The notes below the pieces were generated by a model that had not been told where the DNA came from, did no database searches, and saw only the letters and a list, made by a program, of their open reading frames with translations. A DNA stretch of 64,000 nt from CATQHD01 sp965202675 (GTDB taxonomy: Bacteria > Actinomycetota > Acidimicrobiia > Spongiisociales > Spongiisociaceae), in contig OZ241842.1 of NCBI GenBank assembly GCA_965202675.1, forward strand, positions 1,612,001 to 1,676,000, read 5' to 3'. Made by a program: the position numbers and the translations under genes. Positions within the stretch are counted from its first letter, which is position 1. Each line of letters opens with the position of its first letter. This document shows, in pieces, positions 44,701-51,900 of this stretch.

Positions 44701-45197
44701 CCCCGGTCAGCCGGATACCCACCGAGCCTCCCGACGTCGCGGCCCGCCGGGCGGTCGCAGGCCTTCGGCGCCCCTACAACGACTTGAAAGCTCTGGAAAC
44801 GGTAGTCCACGAGCTGTGCCTCAACGTGCGGCAGTGGGCGGAGGCCCCCGGCGAGGTGTTCGTCGAAAGAGACGAGAGCCAGGTATCGGTCACCGTAAAA
44901 GACGAAGGGTTGGGGATTCCTGCAACCATGAGAAAGGCCTTCCCCGACTTGGACGACGAAGGCGCCGTAACCAGGGCCTTGGAAGCGGGCGGCACCGCAT
45001 CCGGGGACCGCAGGCGCGGGTTCGGTCTGCATAGCGCGGCTGGCTTGTCATCCAGAGGATTCGTCGTCTACCTCGAAAGCCGGGGCGTGGCGGTCTGGAT
45101 CAAGAAAGAAAAGGCTACCTTCTGCCACAAGAGCGGCGGCTCTGTGCAGGGAACACGGATACAGATTACCTACCCGCCGGGTGTTCCGTCCGCCTGA
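44697..45197 (+). CDS. GHKL-type (HATPase_c) ATPase domain protein
   Basis: The 166-residue protein is a stand-alone GHKL fold: an N-box-like VVHELCLNVRQWAE (about 38-51), a G1-like VKDEGLGIP (about 73-81) and a G2-like RRRGFGLHSAAGL (about 105-117). The usual Asn of the N-box (E-x-x-x-N) is partly kept as HELCLN. Single-domain proteins of this type are often anti-sigma-factor kinases or chaperone-like regulators. No sigma or anti-anti-sigma gene is adjacent apart from the unknown small partner. Confidence 0.7.
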   Translation: MTPVSRIPTEPPDVAARRAVAGLRRPYNDLKALETVVHELCLNVRQWAEAPGEVFVERDESQVSVTVKDEGLGIPATMRKAFPDLDDEGAVTRALEAGGTASGDRRRGFGLHSAAGLSSRGFVVYLESRGVAVWIKKEKATFCHKSGGSVQGTRIQITYPPGVPSA

Positions 45198-45286
45198 AGC
45201 CAGCAGAACAAAGGGGGGTGCCCGACGACACCGGCCCCGCCCGGCGGTAAAGGGATCTCGGGCCGGCGGCGCTATTTTCTGAGGCT

Positions 45287-46498
45287 GTGATCCCCTTCCG
45301 TCTGGTTCGAGCCGGCCGCCTGTTGCTGCTCGCGGCTGTGATAGCCGGGGCGGGCCTGGCGGGGCCGCCGGCGCCGGGTTGGGACCCCTCCGACTCGAAC
45401 GGCGATGACCAGGGCGGTGTCCGGGCGGCGCCTCCCCCGGCCGCCGGGGAACCCCGCTCGTTCACCATTGCCGCCACCGGCGACCTGCTCATCCATGGGC
45501 CGATCGCCGCCCGGGCCCGCACCGAAGAAGGCTGGGACTTCACCCCGATGTTCAGAAGGGTGGCCCCCATCCTGCGCTCCGCCGACCTGGCCGTGTGCCA
45601 CGTAGAGTCGCCGATGTCCCGCGACAACACCCGCCTCTCCTACTACCCCCGCTTCCGGGTTCCCAACCAGCTGGCCGAGGCGATACGCCGGGCGGGCTAC
45701 GACACCTGCTCGCTTGCCTCCAACCACTCCCTCGACCGCGGCGTCGACAGCGTGAGGGGTACCATAGAGGCTCTGGACCGGGCCGGGGTGGCCCACACGG
45801 GCATGGCGCGCTCGCCGGCGGAGGCAAAACGGCTCAACCTGCTCCGGATAAAAGACGCCTACGCAGCCCACTTGTCCTACACATACGGTTTGAACACCGG
45901 CCCCCCGCCCGACGGGATGACCTACCTCGTCAACATCTTGGACGAGGCCGCCGTCCTCGACGAAGCCCGCCGGGCCAGGGCGGCCGGGGCGCACTTCGTA
46001 ATCGTCTCGCTCCATTGGGGCCGCGAATACAGCCGCCGCCCCAGCGCCTACCAGATCGACCTGGGCGCCCGGCTGCTGTCCTCCCCCGACATCGACCTGA
46101 TCCTCGGCCACCACTCCCACGTGGTCCAGCCGATAGTCGAGATCGACGGGAAGTTCCTCGCCTACGGGCTGGGAAACTTCCTGTCCAACCAATCCCCCAG
46201 GACATGCCGGAGCTGTCCGCCCGGCGCCCAGGACGGAGTGATCCTGCATTTCACGGTTACCGAAGACCCGGCCCGCGGACGATGGTATGTAAGCGCCGTA
46301 TCGCACACCCCCACCCGGGTAGACCCGGCGTCCTTCGAGATCGTGAACGTCCTCGAGCCGGCCGCCCCCGAAGAACGGAGGGCGCGGACGGCGTCGGCGA
46401 AGCGAACCGCGGATGCCCTGAGCGCCCTGGGAACACCGGCACCGACCCATATATGGCCCTGGTTATACGCATGGATAGGCGTATACATCACGGAATGA
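45287..46498 (+). CDS. CapA-family (poly-gamma-glutamate synthesis type) metallophosphatase-like protein
   Basis: The 403-residue protein begins with a basic, hydrophobic signal or anchor (about 5-26) and a low-complexity spacer to about 57. The CapA-type calcineurin-like core follows: IAATGDLLIHG, CHVESPMS, LASNHSLDRG, VSLHWGREY, LILGHHSHVVQP and YGLGNFLSNQ. Members act in capsule polymer formation or as cell-surface hydrolases. GTG 45287 has no strong ribosome-binding site. Its stop codon lies inside the head of dispersed repeat C, so the repeat may have replaced the original 3' end. Confidence 0.85.
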   Translation: MIPFRLVRAGRLLLLAAVIAGAGLAGPPAPGWDPSDSNGDDQGGVRAAPPPAAGEPRSFTIAATGDLLIHGPIAARARTEEGWDFTPMFRRVAPILRSADLAVCHVESPMSRDNTRLSYYPRFRVPNQLAEAIRRAGYDTCSLASNHSLDRGVDSVRGTIEALDRAGVAHTGMARSPAEAKRLNLLRIKDAYAAHLSYTYGLNTGPPPDGMTYLVNILDEAAVLDEARRARAAGAHFVIVSLHWGREYSRRPSAYQIDLGARLLSSPDIDLILGHHSHVVQPIVEIDGKFLAYGLGNFLSNQSPRTCRSCPPGAQDGVILHFTVTEDPARGRWYVSAVSHTPTRVDPASFEIVNVLEPAAPEERRARTASAKRTADALSALGTPAPTHIWPWLYAWIGVYITE

Positions 46499-47335
46499 CA
46501 AAAAAACCCGGTCGGATCCCCCACAAGGGTATTGACTATGTCGCACCGATGCTGTATTCATGGAAGAGCCGCAAGCACCTCCGGTCGGCAGGCGCCGCAG
46601 ACCGAGACAGGGATCATCCTCCGAACGCGATCCTCCAGGGACTGACCGGACGCGTCCGGAAATCAGGTGGTGGCGGTGGGGGCTGGGCCCGCGAAGCGGG
46701 GCGCGGGGGCGGCGTTTTTCGCGTTCTCGGCGGATCCGGGAGCGGGAAAGGGCTTGACCAATGGGTCCAAGGAGTGAGACGGGAAAGAACTTTGACAGTG
46801 GGGTTCCGGGGGAGGAGACGGGATAGGGCTTTGACAGTGGGTCCGGAGGAAGCAGGGTGGGCTGGGCCTGCGAAGCGGGGCGCGGGGGCGGCGTTTTTCG
46901 CGTTTCTTGCCGGGGATCCGGGGACATGGAAAGGGGTTTGACCAGTGGGTACGGGGAGGAAAGGGGAAGGGCTTTGACAGTGAGTTCGGCGTAGGCAACC
47001 GCCCAGCCCGAACTCCTGAGGAAACCCAAATGCGGTGTCACGTCTTGACAGGTCCGGAGGAAGCAGGGTGGGCCGGGGCCCGAAGGGGGGGCAAGGGGGC
47101 GGCGTTTTTCGCGTTCTCGGCGGGGTACGGGGGCGGGAAAGGGACTCGACCAGTGGGTCCGGGGGATGCACCCATCCGGCCCGAACCCCTCGGAGCTACC
47201 CGAACACATCATCCTCGGCCTGACAATGGATTCAGCAGGCACACCCTTCCAGCACGAACCTTCTGGGCAACCGAACACATCGTCCTCGGCCTGACAGGGA
47301 TCCGGAGCACCCGGCTCGCCTGTCTGCCGAACAAG
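46488..47335 (+). repeat. Dispersed GC-rich repeat, locus C
   Basis: The locus begins at the CapA stop with the same head (CACGGAATGACAAAAAAA), CCCACAAGGG and promoter-like pair as loci A and B. Three hairpin units follow (46688-46700, 46867-46880, about 47078), each with a T-run about 20 bases on. Between them are about eight copies of a GGGAAAGGGCTTGACCAG-type motif, several containing TTGACA or TTGACC. Only short, arginine-rich open frames are present, and I call no protein gene. Confidence 0.75.
46532..46560 (+). promoter_or_regulatory. Promoter-like pair in repeat locus C
   Basis: TTGACT (46532-46537), 17 bp and TATTCA (46555-46560). The -35 and spacing are the same as in loci A and B; the -10 is weaker. 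Confidence 0.45.
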
Positions 47336-47339
47336 GGTG

Positions 47340-47368
47340 TTGACCTTAGACCAATTTTGTGATACTAT
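47340..47368 (+). promoter_or_regulatory. Promoter of coiled-coil gene copy 1
   Basis: TTGACC (47340-47345) is followed after 17 bp by TACTAT (47363-47368); GATACT at 15 bp is an alternative -10. The surrounding 45 bases are AT-rich and nearly identical in copy 2. The expected transcript start falls at or next to ATG 47375, which opens a frame overlapping the coiled-coil gene. Confidence 0.6.
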
Positions 47369-47432
47369 TAACAAATGAAAACAAACATGACGGAGATGGC
47401 GTGTATACTGGTGAAGCCGAAGGAGCAAGCTC

Positions 47433-47948
47433 ATGGATCCCGACCTACTGAACAACCTCTACCTCATGGGCGGGTTGCTCGCCGCCATATTCGTGATCAT
47501 GTGGCGGCTCAACTCGGCCAGCCAGAAGGCCATCCAGTATTCGGTCGATTCTCTGCAAGTGAGCCTCACAAAGGTCGAAGGAGGGGTGAGCAACCTGCAG
47601 ACGGAGATGGCCGGCGTCAAAGACCGCCTCACAAAGGTCGAAGGAGGGGTGAGCAACCTGCAGGCGGAGATGATCGGCGTCAAAGACCGCCTCGGGAAGG
47701 TCGAGCAGAGTGTCGTGGTGGTAGATGACCGAGTGCGGAACCTGCAGACGGAGATGGCCGTCGTCAAAGACCGCATCGGGAAGGTCGAGCAGAGTGTCGT
47801 GGTGGTAGATGACCGAGTGCGGAACCTGCAGACGGAGATGGCCGTCGTCAAGGACCGGCTGCACATCCTGACCGACACCGAACCCGCCTCGCTGGCGGCC
47901 GTCCGAGCCGGGTCGTCCGTCCAGCAAGTAGCCGCGGCCGAGGCGTAA
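47433..47948 (+). CDS. Small membrane-anchored coiled-coil protein, copy 1
   Basis: The 171-residue protein starts at ATG 47433 behind GAAGGAG. One N-terminal membrane segment (about 8-25, LYLMGGLLAAIFVIMW) is followed by tandem coiled-coil units of about 20-24 residues with cores such as KVEGGVSNLQTEM and VVVDDRVRNLQTEM. An Ala-rich tail ends the protein. Copies 1, 2 and 3 differ in the number and order of units, so the repeat tract expands and contracts. The layout resembles small phage-type membrane/coiled-coil proteins and tail-tethering stalks; function is unknown. Copies 2 and 3 face the 3' end of a giant surface-protein gene. Confidence 0.8.
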   Translation: MDPDLLNNLYLMGGLLAAIFVIMWRLNSASQKAIQYSVDSLQVSLTKVEGGVSNLQTEMAGVKDRLTKVEGGVSNLQAEMIGVKDRLGKVEQSVVVVDDRVRNLQTEMAVVKDRIGKVEQSVVVVDDRVRNLQTEMAVVKDRLHILTDTEPASLAAVRAGSSVQQVAAAEA

Positions 47949-48063
47949 CCCTCTCCCGACACACCCCCTTGCCAGCGGGCCCAGCCCGCTTGACCAAGTG
48001 AACAAAAGCTTGGACGACCTCCGCAACGGCACCAGTGCCCGCTCGGGTGGTCAGCCGGTGAAA

Positions 48064-48172
48064 GGATACGCCGGGTTTTCAGGGCCTGGCTTGTGATCTT
48101 ATGGGCCGCCGATGGCTCTGATGAAGAACGACGCCATTTGTGCCCGGGGTCGGGGCAGTAGTTAAGCGGGGC
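48064..48172 (-). pseudogene. 3' scar of a deleted surface-protein gene
   Basis: About 100 bases match the last codons and 3' flank of the giant genes at 48991 and 56047: the conserved GATGGCTC...GAAGAACGACGCCAT stretch, the GGGGCAGTA stretch and the CGCCGGGTTT flank. Everything upstream of this end is gone. Because coiled-coil copy 1 faces this scar exactly as copy 2 faces the intact gene, a complete module once stood here and was lost. Confidence 0.75.
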
Positions 48173-48189
48173 CTTCCCGGTGGGATAGG

Positions 48190-48300
48190 GCTTGACATTG
48201 GTCGGAAGGAGGCACGGACAGGGTATGCCTTTCGCCGTTCCGCTGGCGGGCGCCGCGCCCCTGCCGCCCTGGTGCCGCCCCGCCTGTTCTGCCGAACAAA
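48190..48300 (+). repeat. Fragment of the locus B tandem unit
   Basis: GGGATAGGGCTTGACATT, a GGAAGGAGG block and GTATGCCTTTCGCCGTTCCG correspond to the start, ribosome-binding site and start of the small ORF in the locus B units, with many changes. It sits between the deletion scar and the promoter of coiled-coil copy 2. Confidence 0.5.
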
Positions 48301-48304
48301 GGTC

Positions 48305-48333
48305 TTGACCTTAGACCAATTTTGTTATACTAT
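48305..48333 (+). promoter_or_regulatory. Promoter of coiled-coil gene copy 2
   Basis: TTGACC (48305-48310), 17 bp, TACTAT (48328-48333), with TATACT at 15 bp as the alternative. ATG 48340 lies 7 bases after the -10, the position expected of a leaderless start. Confidence 0.6.
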
Positions 48334-48397
48334 TAACAAATGAAAACAAACATGACTGAGGTGTCGCGTATACTGGTGAAGCCGAAGGAGCAAGCTC

Positions 48398-48832
48398 ATG
48401 GATCCCGACCTACTGAACAACCTCTACCTCATGGGCGGGTTGCTCGCCGCCATATTCGTGATCATGTGGCGGCTCAACTCAGCCAGCCAGAAGGCCATCC
48501 TGTATTCGGTCGAGAAAGTCGAGTACCGCCTCGAAAAGGTCGAAGACCGCCTCGAAAAGGTCGAAGACCGCCTCGGGAAAGTCGAAGACCGCCTCACAAA
48601 GGTCGAAGGAGGGGTGAGCAACCTGCAGACGGAGATGGCCGTCGTCAAAGACCGCCTCGGGAAAGTCGAGGAGGGTCTCGTGGTGGTGGATGATCGGGTG
48701 CGGAACCTGCAGATGGATATGGCCGTGGTCAAGGACCGGCTGCACATCCTGACCGACGCCGGACCCGCCTCGCCGGCGGTGCCCGTCCGAGCCGGGGCGT
48801 CCGTCCCGCAAGCAGCCGCGGCGGAGGCGTAA
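48398..48832 (+). CDS. Small membrane-anchored coiled-coil protein, copy 2
   Basis: The 144-residue paralogue of the gene at 47433 has the same membrane segment and Ala-rich end. Its coiled coil starts with short repeats of about 7 residues (VEDRLEK/VEDRLGK) that copy 1 lacks, then one EGGVSNLQTEM and one VVDDRVRNLQ unit. Its 3' end is 158 bases from the convergent surface-protein gene. Confidence 0.8.
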   Translation: MDPDLLNNLYLMGGLLAAIFVIMWRLNSASQKAILYSVEKVEYRLEKVEDRLEKVEDRLGKVEDRLTKVEGGVSNLQTEMAVVKDRLGKVEEGLVVVDDRVRNLQMDMAVVKDRLHILTDAGPASPAVPVRAGASVPQAAAAEA

Positions 48833-48906
48833 CCCGCTTCCGAAACCATCCATTGCCGGCGGGCGGCGGCCGTTCCGACCAGTGAACGAAGCCCCAGACG
48901 CCCCCG

Positions 48907-48921
48907 CAACGGCCGCCGTTG
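48907..48921. terminator. Palindrome between convergent coiled-coil and surface-protein genes
   Basis: CAACGGCCGCCGTTG is a perfect 7-bp inverted repeat around a single base, placed between two converging stops. The conserved block is present in the equivalent position at 55965. It lacks a T-run, so a bidirectional terminator is only a possibility. Confidence 0.35.
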
Positions 48922-48990
48922 CCCGCTCGGTGGGGTCACGTCGGCAATGGCCGGTAAACGGGGATAGCGCCGGGTTTGTGAGGGCTGGGG

Positions 48991-51900
48991 TCAGGAGCTG
49001 TTGGCGGTTTGGGGGGTTGCTGGGGGGGCTTGGTTGATGGCTCGGACGAAGAACGACGCCATCTGGGCTCGGGTTACGGGCTGGTCGGGGCAGTAATTGA
49101 GGGGGCTGGTGGAACAGCCTCGGGTTACTCCGGTCTGGTACATGCCTTCGATGGCCCGGATGACGGCGGGGTCGGCGTTCTGGGCGTCTTGGAAGAGGCC
49201 TTCGGGTTCGGTGACGGCTTCGAGGTGGGGGAACGCGGCGATCATCATGATGGCCATATCGGCTCGGGTTACGACCCCGCCGGGGTTGAACGCTCCTTGG
49301 GGGGCTGTGAACGCGTTGATGGATATGACCCAGTCGGCGTAGGTGCGGTACCAGGCGTCGGTTCCTACGTCGGTGAGCTCGGCTCTTGCGGGGGCTTGGA
49401 TGGTCCAGCGTTGGGAGACGGCCCGGTAGAGGAACGCGGCCATCTGCCGGCGGGTGATGTCGGCTCCGGGGCAGAACAGGGTGGGGTCGGTTGCGCTGCA
49501 GCCGAGGGTGATCTGCCATTGGGCGATGCGTTCGATGTTGGCCTGGTGGACGCTGCCGTCCTCGTCGCAGAACCGGCCCACGCACGCCGGGGCGGGCGGT
49601 GTTGCCGGCGGGGCTGGTTGGGCGGGCGGGGGCGCACCGCCGCCACCTCCTCCGCCGCCGCCGCCCCCACCACCGCCTCCTCCCCCTCCCCCTCCGCCGC
49701 CGCCTCCGGTGGGTGCGGGCGCGGGGGCGGGTGGGGGTGCGGGGGCCGTGTTGGCGGGAATGGTCAACACGGCGGGGGAAACAGTGAAACCCGAAGCGGT
49801 TCCGGCGATGTTGATCCGCTCGGCTGGTTCACCGGCGGTGTCGGTGTTGATACTGATGGTAAAGGTTCCGGTTCCGGTGGAGGATGCGGCGGGGATGGTC
49901 AGGCTGGTGAGCCGGCTGGTGATCCGGTAATCCCCGGAACCCGCGGTGCTGCCCGAGGCCGGAACAGATACGGTGATGGGGGTGGCATCCGGCAGGGTCG
50001 TGGTCCCGTTGAAGCGGGCGGTGACGGTAACCCGGCGGTTGGTTGCGCCCTCGCTCAGGCGGTTGGGACTAACCGAAAGGGCAATGCTGGTGGGCGCGGT
50101 GTCGTTGTCCTTGATCGTGAACTCGGCCGGCACGACGGTGAACCCGGCCAGGGTGCCGTTGATTTGGAGGGTTTCGTCTCCCTCGGCGATGTTGTCATCA
50201 ACAACCGATGTCAGGGTAAACGTCTGGGTGCCGCTGTTATCACCGCCCGCGATGGTCACAGAACCGGGCGCCGCGGTGGTGTAATCAGCTGCCGAGGCGG
50301 TTCCCCCCAAAGACAGGGCAACCGTCTGGGGATCGGTGAGGCTGCCGCCGGTCGGGTAGGCAGCCGTGACGGTAACCACGGTGCCGGCGGCGCCCTCGTT
50401 CGCCTCATCCGGGGAAACAGACAACGTAACAGTCCCGTCATCATCGACGATTGTCAGGGTGTCCTCGTTGATAGTGAACCCAGCCAGGGTTCCGCCCGCC
50501 ACGGTCAGGGTTTCGGGCCCCTCGAAATCGCTGTCGTTGTATGTTCCATCAACTGTCAGGGTGAAGGTTCCGGTTCCGCTGCTCGCGTAAGCAGGAATAG
50601 ATACGCTGAAATCATTGACTGTTTCGTAGTCGGTACCCTCGGTGGCTTCCCCGGCTTGGCCGACGACTACCGGCACCGAGGTAGCCGCGGAGCGGGTAGC
50701 CGTTCCCTGGAACGCGGCCCGGACCCGCACGGTGGTGTCCGACCCGCCCTCTGTTACCTGGGTAAGCGCTTCGCCGTCCGCGTCGTCGAGGATGGTGAGG
50801 TCGATCACGGTGGGAGCGGCGTCGTTGTCGTTCAACGCCAGCGAAGCGTCCACCGTGTCATAAGCGGTACCGCTGACGGACACACTCCCGCCGTCGAAGA
50901 CAATCGTCTCGGCCGCTTCGTCGGCGTTGTCATCATTGACCGTGATCCGAATATCCACCGTACCGGAACTCCCCTCGGCAGGAATAGAAATACCGGCGTC
51001 GTAGCCGTCGGGCGCGCCGGGCGGGAACACAGCCCGATAGTCCTCCCCCGCCGCCCAGGTGTTGTCCTCGTCCGCGGTCGCGGTGCCCGCCAGATTGATA
51101 CCCAACACCACTGCCGGCCCGCCCGCGGGGACGCTGATCCCAGAAGGCAGGCTGGCGGTAACCGTGACCGTGGTCGTTCCGCTGTCCTCGGACAACGCAG
51201 ACACCGGCGTGTTGCCGTCGGCGAACGCCAGGGTGACGCCGTTGTCCACCACAGTGATATCAACCGAATCCGTCTTCTCTTCACCGGCTACGGTGGCCGA
51301 GCCGCTGATCTTCACCTTCTCGGCGGACTCCATATCATTGTCGTCCCGGGCGGTCAGCTTGAACACCGCCGACCCGGTGACCTCCCCGGAAGGAATCGAC
51401 ACCGTAAACGTATTATTCGTCTTATCGGTGCAAACATCATCAGTAGCCGCAGGACACACCGACGACGCCACCGTCGCGCCGTTGGTGTCCCCCGCCGCCA
51501 CCGTAACTGTCACATCCGTATCCGACGCCAACACCGAAGACGAAGCCCCCGCCAACCGGGCGGTAACCTCAACGTCATAAGCAGTAGCTCTCTCTGCCAC
51601 CGTCCCCGGCGACGCGCTGATCTCCAGATCGGTGTCACTGGCGGCGATCGTCAACGTATCCTCGGTAACCGTCACACCGCTCATCCCGGTAACCGAGCCG
51701 GTAACCACAAACGTCTCCGCCGGCTCGGTAACCGTGTCGTCGGCAACCGACAGGCCCGTCAATGTCGTCCACCCAGAAGTCGGAGTAGCTGCTGCGCTGT
51801 GGAGCTGCCCCGCGGGAATCGACACCGCCACCGCCGTGCCAGGAGCCGTGAAATCAACACCGCCGCCCTCCGCCGACGCCGGAGAAGCCTCCTCCGCGGT

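Noticed and set aside
47433..48832. CRISPR-like array suggested by regularly spaced repeats
   Set aside because: The repeats are in-frame coiled-coil codons without constant repeat and unique spacer structure, and no cas gene is present.
49640..49720. Poly-glycine codons as another slippage tract
   Set aside because: The stretch mixes Gly codons with different third bases and changes in multiples of three, so it alters linker length and does not switch the gene off.
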